A stretch of 64,000 bases of DNA from Podarcis raffonei (Eukaryota > Chordata > Lepidosauria > Squamata > Lacertidae), in the NCBI RefSeq assembly GCF_027172205.1, contig NC_070604.1:81000023-81064022 (forward strand), written 5' to 3'. Every line of letters starts with the position of its first letter. Within the stretch, counting starts at the first letter, position 1. Shown here one piece after another: positions 37,401 to 46,197 of this stretch. The translations under genes and the position numbers were made by a program. The notes beneath the pieces were generated by a model. That model saw only the letters and a list, made by a program, of their open reading frames with translations, made no database searches and was not told the origin of the DNA.

Positions 37401-40400
37401 TGCTTTATATACTTTAACTGTTTTTAATGTGTGATGTTTTGCTGTGGTTTTATAATTTGCTGGAAGCTGCCCAGAGTGGCTAGGGCAACCCAGTCAGATG
37501 GGCAGCATTTAAATAAAACTTCTATTATTATTTTTTATTATTATTTTATTTTATTTGGGCAGGATTCGCTGAAGGAGTCCTGTCAGCAGAAGCTGTGAGC
37601 ATGGACTTTCACTTGTGCAAAAAGGCTTCCCTCCACTCCTCTCCCTGTACTTCTCTCTCACGCACCCTGAAATTGGTTCAAGGAGGTTGTGAGAGGTCAC
37701 AGAACAGTGTGGAAGGGGAAGAGAGGGGAGGGGACTGTCTATCTGGCAAGCTGCAATAAACGGTGCAGTAAAAACAATTCTATTTACGCAGTAGATGGAC
37801 CGTTCCAACTAGAAATCTTCAGCTCTCAGTTTTTGTCTGTTCTTCTTGTATTGAAGCTAATCTTCTTCATTTGCCGCCAGAGTCCAAGCGGAAATAGATT
37901 CTGTGATTGGCCAGTCTCGCCAGCCAGCGATAGGTGACAAGGACAGCATGCCCTATACCAATGCCGTTGTTCATGAAGTTCAAAGGATGAGCAGCATTGT
38001 GCCTTTGAATGTGCCCCGGATAACAACTAAGGACACAACACTGGCTGGGTTTCATGTGCCCAAAGTAAATGTTAAGAACATAAAGCTCTTCTTGTTTGTT
38101 TTTGCTCTTCCACTAAAGAGCACAAGCTTTTAATGTTTGATGTTTTATCGTGTTTTTAATATTCTGCTGGGAGCTGCCCAAATTGGCTAGGGAGACCCAG
38201 CCAGATGGGCAGGCTATAAGTAATAAATTATTTTATTTTATTTTATTTTATTTTATTTTATTTTATTTTATTTTATTTTATTTTATTTTATTTTATTTTA
38301 TTTTTATTAGGCCAACATGGTGCCATCCAGATGTTGTTGGTCTCCAACTGCCATCAGTTCCTGCCAGCATGACCAACAGGCAGGGATGATGAGGCTGTAT
38401 CCCCAAACATCTGGAGGCCACCATGTTGGTAACCTCTGGTCTAAATACAGAGTTGTACCAGTCTCAGTTTGAATGGGTAGCTAGTCTGTCAGAAATTAGC
38501 CAGTATCTGGTGTTGTTAACCTTGAATTTTAGTAGTTCAGCAGGCTTTGAATGTCTTTTAAAATCTATATTGGAACTGTGCTTTTGTGGGACTTCTTTGG
38601 ATGAATTACTTAATAATGAAAAGTACATATTGCATTCAGAACATTTCCTTTCTCTGTCAGGAGATATACCGTAGGTTTAGTACTGCTGTAATTTCAAAGA
38701 GAATACTTGAAAGCGCCTTGCCATTTTTATCTACTTTCTTCTCTGCTTCTCCTTTGGCAGGGAACCATATTGCTCACCAATTTGACCTCTGTGCTGTTTG
38801 ACAAGGATGAGTGGGAAACACCCAATGTGTTTAATCCTGGCCATTTCCTAGAGGATGGTCAGTTCCGGAAAAGGGAAGCATTCCTGCCATTCTCTGCAGG
38901 TAACAAAAGTTGAGGAGCTGCTCACCAGAGTTGCAACAGGGCCTATGCGACTTACTTACTGAGAGCTGGGTATATTACTAACTGTATTGTGCATTTAAGG
39001 GTCACCAACTTTTCTGGACCAGTGAGTACATTTGGCATTTAAGAAAGTGCTATGGGCACCAATCACAAAATGGCTGCGCTTTGGGGCTGTGGTGCAACAC
39101 AAAAATAGTTTTGACATGGCTCCCCACTCCCACCCCAGCCAAGTGTGGATTTTTGAGGGGGTGTTTACTGAGATCTTTAATGAGTGCCATAGGTGGCTCA
39201 GACAGTCCTTGAGGGTTAGGGTGTATTGTTTACAGCAGCAGTCAGCAAGGTTAATCTTGCCTGGGCCAGAACGGTCCTGCAGAGATACCTCCGTGTGCTG
39301 GGGCATGGAGCACCTGCGATTTTCGGTGTCTACATCTGTGCAGGTGCAATTTTTGGCATCTGTTCATGGTGCCGCGGAAGCGAGTCCCTGCACAGTTCTG
39401 CTCTGGTTTACTGCAGTGTGCGAGCGGGCAGCTCAGTTCAGGGGTGGCTCGTGGGCCGGTCAAACGACCTCTGTGAGCCACTTCCGGCCCATGGGCCTTA
39501 GGTTGCTGACCCCTGGTTTACAGGGTTTCCCCTCAGGGAACATGAGAAACATTGTGTGTGCAAGCTTCCCTCTCCATGTTCACACAGTTGTTTTCTTCTC
39601 TGCACCCTGCTTCTCACCATGCAGCTCAGAAAGTAAGCCACTTGTGGGGGAAAGGGATCTGTTTCCCTGTGGGTGAATTGCTTTTGCCCTACCGTCCTCA
39701 TCCTTTCAGCTTGCTGTCCTTCCCTCCTTCCAGCTCCTAGCATTGCTCTCCCCCCCCCCCTTAACCTTACTCTCCGTCTCCTCTCCCAGCACCTCATGTT
39801 ACCCTCACTGTGTTGTGTTGTGTATGTGTGACATTTTGTCTACATTGTGGTCTGGCCCTTCCCACTGCTTGGTCCCTCCAACAACTTGATTGATTGATTG
39901 ATTGATTGATTGACTGACTGACTGACTGACTGACTTATTTTTTATTGCCTGTTCTAAGCTGAATGTTTTCACTTAGTCTAATGTGGCCCTTTCTCCAAAA
40001 AACAAAAGCACAAATTTCCATCCTGAGTTCCTAAAAATTGATGCAATTTCCTGAAACATTTGTAAGATCTTTTTGGGGAGGGTCAAAGTGAATGCAGAGT
40101 TTTGGGTTAAGCCAGTTAACTGGATATTAACTGAATGATAGTTGGTTTTTACGATGTTTTCTATAATCAAGCAGTATATACATTTTATGAAATAAATAAA
40201 ATAAATAAATCTCCACATCTTTGAAATGTGAGAGGGAAGCTGCAAGGTTAGGGATGGACAGCTCTGCCAACTTTGGTTTCCTTCATTTTTCCAATCTTAA
40301 ATTCAATTCTCCACATTTCAGCAGCAATCTGCAATAGAAAAGAAAACCCATTTAAGTGCATGTTTTTCTTATTGACATATTTTTAAAGCTCGCTGTGACT

Positions 40401-40964
40401 AATTTACACAATTTTGTAAAACAATTCCTCTAATATAATGAATCTTTGTATCTTCTTTTCTCTAATACAGTGGTGCCTCGCAAGACGAAATTAATCCGTT
40501 CCGCGAGTCTCTTCGTCTTGCGGTTTTTTCGTCTTGCGAAGCACGGCTATTAGCGGCTTAGCGGCTATTGGCGGCTTAGCAGCTTAGCGGCTATTAACGG
40601 CTTAGCGGCTTAGCGGCTATTAACGGCTTAGCGGCTTTAAGAAAAAGGAAACAAACTCGCAAGAACTCGCAAGACGTTTCGTCTTGCGAAGCAAGCCCAT
40701 AGGGAAATTCATCTTGCGGAACGACTCAAAAAACGGAAAACTCTTTCGTCTAGCGAGTTTTTCGTCTTGCGAGGCATTCGTCTTGCGGAGCACCAGTGTA
40801 TATGAAATTTTTTGGCGCTTTCCCTTTATAAGTCTTATTGTACACATGGGTTGGTTGGAGACTGCACTGTAAATATCAAAAAATGGCTGTTTTGTGTGTG
40901 TGTATATGCATGTCTGTATTCATATTTAGGAAGATTGCTATGAAGATGTAAACTCTACTAACAT

Positions 40965-41012
<48 letters not shown>

Positions 41013-41217
41013 CCCCCACCCCGTCTCTCCCTCCCTTTTAGGAAAGCGAGCTTGTCTTGGAGAGCAGTTGGCGAGGACTGAGCTTTTCCTTTTCTTCACT
41101 GCCCTACTTCAGAAGTTCACTTTCCAGGCTCCAAAAGGCGTGACATTAAGCCTTGACCATCGGTCAGGTCTTACATTATCCCCCCAGCCATACCGGATAT
41201 GCGCAATCTCTCGCTGA
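25209..41217 (+). CDS. CYP2J-like: CYP2J-like cytochrome P450, gene A (nine exons; probably inactive)
   Basis: Coding exons: 25209-25409, 31922-32084, 32994-33143, 33783-33943, 34463-34639, 35013-35148, 37877-38064, 38761-38899, 41042-41217; 1491 nt for 496 residues, a normal CYP2 length with the classic CYP2 exon sizes and phases. The protein shows an N-terminal membrane anchor (about 3-29), P-P-G-P hinge (41-44), C-helix W-K-Q-Q-R, an I-helix T-G-T-E-T (306-310), K-helix E-V-Q-R (363-366) and the heme loop F-S-A-G-K-R-A-C-L-G with Cys443. Family role: microsomal monooxygenase on fatty acids or xenobiotics, with P450 reductase as partner. The exon 7 acceptor reads CG instead of AG at 37875-37876; nearby substitute sites shift frame or meet a stop. 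No other lesion is seen. So this is either a recently disabled copy or a base error in the assembly. Confidence 0.85.
27632..29659 (+). mobile_element. Non-autonomous L1-like element with ORF1-like frame only
   Basis: The 14-bp word TAAAATCATTCATT flanks it at 27618-27631 and 29660-29673. It starts with a GC-rich leader ('gggttggcgccatcgtctaa'), has one 217-codon frame at 28435-29088, then ~570 bp without ORF2, and ends AATTTTAATAAACATAATT plus A-rich tail, like the L1 tail at 52313. The frame begins [13 protein letters not shown] and is Lys/Glu-rich with heptad-like leucines; I call it ORF1-like by position and composition only. No reverse transcriptase is present, so it depended on another L1. 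The clean duplication and open frame suggest youth. Confidence 0.75.
28435..29088 (+). CDS. ORF1-like frame of the L1-like element (217 aa)
   Basis: Single open frame of the element, ATG in 'caaaaatggctg' context. N-terminal part looks coiled-coil forming ([14 protein letters not shown]). No zinc finger or RRM signature that I can point to. Mobile-element protein, not a host gene. Confidence 0.55.
   Translation: MAVSGKILAELEKTFRLLGNLQKQTNVLTMSVITMKGTVNKIAEPGKDMIQAPADEQGSVVADTKILIAKQEKESESFEMPFKEYEKEGGAGMLQMAKESQRPVKLETIENKNMTMKVWLEVKNGIWRDLLLWGSEDIWNINMDSTEFGAFGTFELMRSKKQDFGSIVKYGGLAGRNMDFTGTEPLRDSEFKIKDYQENRQREIERGLSASDVRSPG
31501..31635 (+). mobile_element. CR1 LINE 3' end
   Basis: 'ttgcagagggttggaataga' then 'cagggtccctccaactct' and a decayed TTCTATGAT terminus. 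In intron 1 of gene A. Confidence 0.75.
31922..32084 (+). CDS. CYP2J-like: Gene A exon 2
   Basis: 163 nt, residues 68-122 in part. It starts [10 protein letters not shown] and ends in the predicted SRS-1 segment [10 protein letters not shown]. Acceptor TCCTTCCAG, donor GG|GTGAGTT. Confidence 0.95.
32994..33143 (+). CDS. CYP2J-like: Gene A exon 3
   Basis: 150 nt. Carries the C-helix W-K-Q-Q-R-K-F, whose Trp and Arg contact heme propionates in P450s, and L-R-N-F-G-L-G. Acceptor CCCATCTAG; donor AAAG|GTGCAA, weak but shared with gene B. Confidence 0.94.
33783..33943 (+). CDS. CYP2J-like: Gene A exon 4
   Basis: 161 nt. G-Q-P-F-D-P then [17 protein letters not shown], the CYP2 signature of this exon. 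Acceptor after a CT-rich tract; donor CAG|GTAGGT. Confidence 0.95.
34463..34639 (+). CDS. CYP2J-like: Gene A exon 5
   Basis: 177 nt. L-Y-N-A-F-P and L-P-G-P-H-Q-T, ending [12 protein letters not shown]. Acceptor TTTCCTCAG, donor AGG|GTAAGA. Confidence 0.95.
35013..35148 (+). CDS. CYP2J-like: Gene A exon 6 (I-helix)
   Basis: 136 nt. Encodes the I-helix [15 protein letters not shown]. The usual small Ala of A-G-T-E-T is Thr here. Acceptor TTTTAAG, donor AAG|GTAGAG. Confidence 0.95.
35480..36112 (+). mobile_element. CR1 LINE 3' portion
   Basis: About 630 bp of CR1 3' sequence ('ggcttgacagcagaacatgt', 'gccttggtcagaccccaact', 'ttccaattctacaattctat') ending with the ATTCTATGATTCC terminus. In intron 6 of gene A and absent at the matching place in gene B. 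Stops in all frames. Confidence 0.88.
36416..36909 (-). mobile_element. Solo-LTR-like fossil with a nested mariner MITE
   Basis: On the minus strand it begins TGTTATGTACTG, has an AATAAAG word near the far end and closes in TTCAACA, so it has TG...CA ends as LTRs do. A Tc1/mariner MITE sits inside it. No clean target duplication seen. Family (endogenous retrovirus or Gypsy) not decided. Absent from gene B intron 6. Confidence 0.5.
36616..36863. mobile_element. Tc1/mariner-type MITE
   Basis: Inverted ends CAGTGGTACCTCGGGTTA and TAACCTGAGGTACCACTG with TA on both sides. Interior repeats 'ttcaggttaagaac'-like words. Confidence 0.92.
37400..37560 (+). mobile_element. L2-type LINE 3' tail, second subfamily
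   Basis: 'gctgcccagagtggctaggg' then TTTAAATAAAA and ATT units. In intron 6 of gene A. Confidence 0.65.
37877..38064 (+). CDS. CYP2J-like: Gene A exon 7 (acceptor lost)
   Basis: 188 nt by alignment with gene B exon 7 (50549-50736). Carries [24 protein letters not shown] (K-helix ExxR) and D-T-T-L-A-G. The preceding dinucleotide is CG where B has AG. An AG four nt downstream would give E-S-K-R-K-stop. Donor AAA|GTAAAT is intact. Confidence 0.9.
38131..38308 (+). mobile_element. LINE 3' tail ending in a (TTTTA)n run
   Basis: 'gctgcccaaattggctaggg' then TATAAGTAATAAA followed by a pure (TTTTA) array of about 15 units (38228-38303). It cuts into the hAT MITE that gene B still has whole. Confidence 0.75.
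38309..38441. mobile_element. hAT-type MITE, left end lost
   Basis: Nearly identical to 50840-50955 in gene B intron 7, at the same intron position, so it was inserted before the A/B duplication. Confidence 0.8.
38761..38899 (+). CDS. CYP2J-like: Gene A exon 8
   Basis: 139 nt. G-T-I-L-L-T-N-L, then the meander P-N-V-F-N-P-G-H-F and F-L-P-F-S-A, the start of the heme loop. Acceptor CTTTGGCAG, donor GCAG|GTAACA. Confidence 0.95.
38996..39175. repeat. Shared intron 8 repeat segment
   Basis: 'tggcatttaagaaagtgct' and 'gggcacca.tcacaaaatggctg' also occur at 51485-51660 in gene B, at the same place in intron 8. Old interspersed repeat, family undecided. Confidence 0.5.
39236..39515. mobile_element. 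hAT non-autonomous element, gene A only
   Basis: Ends CAGCAGTCAGCAAGG and GTTGCTGACCCCTG; 8-bp GTTTACAG flanks it at 39228-39235 and 39516-39523. The matching site in gene B (about 51676-51690) is empty. Confidence 0.85.
39889..39935. repeat. (GATT)n/(GACT)n microsatellite
   Basis: A run of GATT units passing into GACT units, seen directly. Confidence 0.95.
40468..40798. mobile_element. Tc1/mariner-type MITE with internal minisatellite
   Basis: Ends CAGTGGTGCCTCGCAAGACG and GCGGAGCACCAGTG with TA on both sides. Inside, a 'ggcttagcggctatta'-type unit is repeated several times. The corresponding place in gene B (about 52130-52140) is empty. Confidence 0.88.
40967..41007. repeat. (TC)n microsatellite before exon 9 of gene A
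   Basis: Pure TC run in the polypyrimidine region upstream of the exon 9 acceptor; gene B has a shorter one at 54190-54220. Confidence 0.95.
41042..41217 (+). CDS. CYP2J-like: Gene A exon 9 (heme-binding Cys, stop)
   Basis: Continues [15 protein letters not shown], giving the heme-ligand Cys443. Ends C-A-I-S-R before TGA at 41215-41217. Nearly identical to gene B from mid-exon onward. Confidence 0.95.
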
Positions 41218-41242
41218 GGGGACTCATTTTATGGCACTGCTC

Positions 41243-41248
41243 ATTAAA
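41243..41248 (+). terminator. Candidate poly(A) signal ATTAAA, gene A
   Basis: ATTAAA lies only 26 nt after the stop; identical in gene B at 54435-54440. It may be too close to be the main site; AATAAA at 41966-41971 is an alternative. Confidence 0.35.
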
Positions 41249-41639
41249 AGAAGATGGTGAAGAATTTGGCCAGCACTGCCTCCTTAGTTTCTGTCCTTAG
41301 GGGGACAGCTCAATAGTCATAGCTCAATAGTAATGCATGTCCATTGTATTTAGAAGGCCTCAAGTTCAATCTGCATGACTGGTGTGTGGTTCTTCTCATA
41401 AATGATCTCAAGTATGTGACTTTTAAAATTGTCCTGGGGGGCACAGCTAGGGCAATGTCTTATAAACCAGCAAAGCCTTGTACCTGAACCACTTCAACAT
41501 TCAAATGCCAGATCAATAACTTACTATTGAGAAAGGTTCAGATGTCTGGTAAATTGTAGACTTCGATATTCAAACTGTAGTTGGTCTACAGGTCATGGCA
41601 AATTTTAATTTGGTTCAAACAGTTAATTTAATGAAAAAG

Positions 41640-42150
41640 GCTTACTAAAAAGTTTTAGTAAGTTGGCAACACCAGTTCAGAAGCACTGTGTACTTGGGCC
41701 AATCTAGCAAGGGCCAATCTGTGTACTTGGCAATCTAGCAAGTTAATGTTTATTACAGACACCAGTGCTTATGACATAGGTGAATAGAGTGATTTTAAAA
41801 GGATTGCTAGCCTGGATCCTTGGGGTGTGTTTATTTATAACCCATCTTTTAAATGGTAGTCTGCCTTTGTAGGATAATTTCTTCATTCCAATTTTTATTC
41901 CCTTCTCTCAGGACTTGTCTTCACTAGTGATAAAATGTTCTAAATTGTGTAATACTTGATTTGGTAATAAAGCCTTGAACTTTCATTTTTGGGCTGGTTG
42001 ATTACCCTGGTTGTTCTCCTTGCATTCCCCTTTGGCAAAGAAAAGATCCCATGCGGTGTGTCTCAGGCCTGATCAACCCTGGCAATATACAGCAAGACTG
42101 TTGTTTAAAGTTTCCATTCCAATTCTACCCCAAACTGAGTCTGTGACAAT
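41640..42150 (+). repeat. Segment R4, copy 2, 3' of gene A
   Basis: Collinear with 16745-17397. Contains AATAAAGCC, a word common at LTR poly(A) sites. Not seen at the matching place 3' of gene B. Confidence 0.5.
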
Positions 42151-42277
42151 AGGCAGTATTTGCACTATATACATATACAGCAGTATCATACAGTTTTATA
42201 CAGTCATAGAATCCTGTTAAGGGCATGGAGAGTTGTGAGGAAACCCTTGTAGGAGTACATCTAAGATATATGGGGTG

Positions 42278-42560
42278 GGATTCTGCTTGCACAAGAGGGC
42301 TCCCCCCCACTCTCCTCCAGGGGAACCCCCCTAAAAACTTGGCTCAGGTGAGAGTATGGGGTGAGGGGGTGGGAATCTATTTGTCTGGCAATCTGAAATA
42401 CTTGCCCTGCTGGAGCTTTTGCACATTGTTGAATTCCTCCCCTAATGTAGAAGTAGCCCTAGAGGGAAGCAGCGAGAAGACACTCTGAAAGGTCAGTGAC
42501 TAATTTGTAGAACTAGAGACCTTCCTTTCAAGGGTGACTTAAAGCCTTCTTTTCCTAAAA
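42278..42560 (+). repeat. Gene A 3' flank duplicated 3' of gene B
   Basis: Matches 54700-54980 in order ('gcttgcacaag', 'ttgaattcctcccctaatgt', 'gaagtagccctag', 'aaaggtcagtgact'). It shows the duplicated block extends over 1 kb beyond the stop codon. Confidence 0.7.
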
Positions 42561-42589
42561 AGAACCTGAGTTGTGTCCATGTTGTGGTC

Positions 42590-42740
42590 AAGACAGTGGT
42601 GGACTTTGGGGTCTCAAATTTCAAGAGCAGCCTGTGCAATGCCAAAAATGGTCTCCCCCCCCCCCTTATCTCACTCCATTCTAAATCACAGTTGCAGCAT
42701 CCCTGCCACTCTCCCCTAAATCTACATCTGCTCAGGGCCA
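42590..42740 (+). repeat. Unclassified repeat R3 copy
   Basis: Weak match to 55040-55210 with a C-run inside; part of the duplicated 3' flank. Confidence 0.45.
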
Positions 42741-43134
42741 GCTTGAGAGTCGAGAGCTTCTTTCTCTCGTTACCGTCAGCTTGTTCACTTCTGCATCTTC
42801 TTTTCCGGAAGGTGGAGTAAGATGGAAGGATATGAAGTGGACTAGGACCTGGGCAACAAGGATTCAACTTCTCACTCAGCCATGAAGCGCACTGGGTGAC
42901 CTTGGGCCAGTCACTATCACGTGGCTTAACCGACCTCACGGGCTGCTTGTGATGATAAAATGAGGAAGAGGAGAACCATTAATGCCACCATAGGTGGAAT
43001 ATAATCGTAATAATTTAAAAGTAAATATAAAATAAAGAAATAAAATATCTCCAGCCATCCCACCCCACCCCACATCAGATTTTGGATTGTTGGGGGGGGG
43101 TTGTGTTTGTAGGAAACTGGCTTTAGAATTGGGA

Positions 43135-43795
43135 GTTGCTGAACCTGTTCTGGTCTGAAGATATCAAAGAGCTAGCATTGATTTGCACTTGCAGATAATT
43201 CTTCTACAAATGTCAGCTTAGATACTAATCTTTACTCTTCAAAACAAGTGAAATTTAACCTGTTGCGTCTGAGCAGCCAGAGGCAAGATGAGTCCTATCC
43301 TATATGAGATAATATGATCCATTGAGACAACCTCCTCAGACCCTTAGAAAGAACTGGAGAAACTTATTGGTTTAGAGTCTTTAATATGTGTCACAAACCT
43401 GTTTAAAGTAGTGGTTCCAACTTAAAGATGCTGTTACACCTTTTTCCAAGAAATGACAGTCTATTGTTGCTTATGGTATTTTAAGCTACATTTAGTACAT
43501 GTGAAAAGGGTGTGTGTGTGTGTGTGTATGTTGAAAGTGAGAACAAGAAGGAAATATTCTGATTCGGAAAACTACTCTCCCCCTTCCCCCTAAGAAGAGT
43601 TACTCAATAAGCCATCTCCTTCAGCCTCCTGGTTGGTGTGATGTAAAGCAATATATGGGTTGCAAACTTTGCCCTGGTTTTTTTACAGAAACATTAACCA
43701 AGAGGAGAGGTATAACTGCTCTCCTAGGATCAGATTTCTGTTCTCCCAACAGAAAACAGTCTGCTCTGACAAAGGAAGGCTTGAAAGGTTCCAAG
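43135..43795 (+). promoter_or_regulatory. 5' flank and 5' UTR of gene B
   Basis: Collinear with 24361-25208. Holds a TATA-like CAATATATGG (about 43649-43658) and, just after it, 'gcaaactttgccct' (43662-43675), which in reverse complement reads as an imperfect DR1 like HNF4 sites. A (GT)n run lies at about 43510-43527. An in-frame ATG at 43655 would add 47 residues, but it overlaps the TATA-like word. Confidence 0.5.
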
Positions 43796-43996
43796 ATGCT
43801 GCTCCAGTTGCTCTCTGTCCTCTGGGAGGCCTTGTCCCTGCAAGTTGTTCTGGTGTTTCTGGCAACATTTCTACTTCTTGCTGATTACAAGAAAAGGATT
43901 CGCCCAAGGGATTTCCCCCCAGGGCCCAGGCCTCTTCCCTTGCTGGGTAATATACCACATTTTGGGGCAAAGGACCCACATTTGGCAGCACGGAAG
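43796..43996 (+). CDS. CYP2J-like: Gene B exon 1
   Basis: Residues 1-67, almost the same as gene A exon 1. Donor AAG|GTAAGAA. Confidence 0.96.
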
Positions 43997-46158
43997 GTAA
44001 GAATGAAGGAATGAACCAGATGATGAGAAAACAGGTGACGTTGCAGTGGAAAGGAGCGTAAAAACCTCACTGGAAAATGAGGCTTAGATGCCCTAGTCTA
44101 GCATTCTGATTCCAAGAGTAGCCAGCCAGAGGTCTCTGAGCAGCCCACACCTGGGGCATGAAGGCAAATGCATCTCCTGTGGTTTGTTCCCAGCATCTGG
44201 TATCCAGATGTGTATGGCCTCTGAATCTGGGGGATCTATTTTGCCTAACAGTCATTGGTAACAAGCCTGTGTCCACACCTGCCATAAAAGGTAGGATGGT
44301 TGTTTGCATGATTCTATTTTGTTAGCAGGTTATTTCCACCACTTCTGCCTTTTACCTCTAACTCTGGTCAGAAAAAAGTCACATATTTGCTATGAGCCAC
44401 GTATTGCTTGGGTATGTTAATGACCAGCTAGCTCTGTCCAGCTCCGGTCCAGAGGTAAGTTTGCTTTTCTCATGTTCCCCTCTTAAGCAGGATGCCAAAC
44501 AGTTTCGCAGGCTTGCTTAGACTATATACCTGTGGAAGACAGGAGTGCCTGGTGTGCTCTGGTCCATGGAGTCATGAAGAGTTGGAAATGATTAAACAAC
44601 AACATATACCTAATAGACGTGACACATCAAACACAACTTTCTGCTTGCTTGCTTGGGGTCAGTTAGTGTAATAGGACATTTCTTTTTAAAAAGACACTTT
44701 CTGAATCTAAGGAGGCAGGAAGAGGACAGCAGGAAGCTGGGAAGTCCCATCATTTTTTATTACTTTTTCCTGTCCCCCTCACACTATGGCACTGAGGACA
44801 CAATATTGGCTATCCCTTACAACTGCTGACAGAGGGGTACATAGGGTACATATGTACAAGGCTCCAAGCCAACAGGGACCCAAAGCTCTCTCTCTCTCTC
44901 TCTTAAAGTAAATTAGACATTTCTAAAGAAATTTATAATAAAAAAGTAGAAGCTTCTTGTTGCTGCAAGCCTCAAGCTGGATGAGTGGAGAGGAACACTT
45001 GTGTACACAAAGCATTTTTTGTGTGTCTATGTCATTTCCTTCTTTCCCCTAGTGTGTTGCTTTTATAGAATGAAATGTTTTAAATTATTTAACTCCTTTG
45101 AAAAAAATAACTTCATACTGAGAAGAACATGATGATATGCAGTCCTCCCTGATCTTCCACGTCCCACAAAGCCACAACTGGCAAGCAAATTAAAATTCCT
45201 ATAGACGATGCTTTACTATAAGGATCCCCTCACCCTTATCAAGACTGGAAAAATGTGTGTGTCTGCTTTTGTTTGTGTGTTTTGTTGTACGTTAGCCTAC
45301 CCTCCTGCTCTTATCTTTGCAACATTCCTGTGTGGTAGGCTGGCCTAAGTTAATATATGTGCAGAAGCAGCAGCTCTTGCCAATAGATTGCAGGAGGAGA
45401 ATGGAGGGGGCCTGTCCATGTACTGGGCCCAGGAAACCCTTTTGGCATCTCTGATGTCCCTGTTGTATTTGAGAGAAACCAAGATTACATCTTCCATACA
45501 GGCATTCTATAAACATCAAGCAGGCAAATTAATATAGAATATTAATAAAGACCACATAGGGATATTTTATCCTGTCTTGCATTCTTCCTCTCCTTCCAGC
45601 TGGCAGAAAAATATGGCAATGTCTTCAGCATTCAGGTTGGGAAAACATGGATTGTGATTGTGAATGGATTGCGTCTGGTGAAAGAAGCTCTTGTCCATCA
45701 GGGTGAAAACTTCATAGATCGTCCAAATCTTCCTTTTACCAAGGAAATCGCTAGGGGATTGGGTGAGTTACTTTTAATTATGGTCAATTGTTTAAATAAC
45801 ATTATCTCATCATTTCCTATTGCCTATCTAATCAAAAAGCCAAAAATAAATGGAAAAAAACCAGAAATATCATTAAATAATCAAGACCATATAAACATTA
45901 AAAAGGTACCATTAATCCAGAAAAGCAATTCCAGAGTGTCCTAAAGGGCTTCAGTGCAGAAGGGACATTTGTAAAATATATATTGACTGCTTTACGTGTT
46001 CCTATACGTTTACTTCATTTTGTGTATTTCAAACATATGCTGCCTTTCCATCACAGTTCCCAATTTTTTTCACAGGGCAAAGTTAGTACAGTGGGCTAAT
46101 AACCTCCACTTATTTTACATATGGGAGTGCGACCTTATGTGGGGGGAGGGTAAGTAAG

Positions 46159-46197
<39 letters not shown>

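Noticed and set aside
38228-38303. A long (TTTTA)n array that might be taken for a satellite
   Set aside because: It is the expanded tail of a LINE 3' end and not an independent array.
39032-39676. A 214-codon plus-strand open frame in gene A intron 8
   Set aside because: It runs through a hAT element and an old shared repeat, with unrelated sequence joined end to end.
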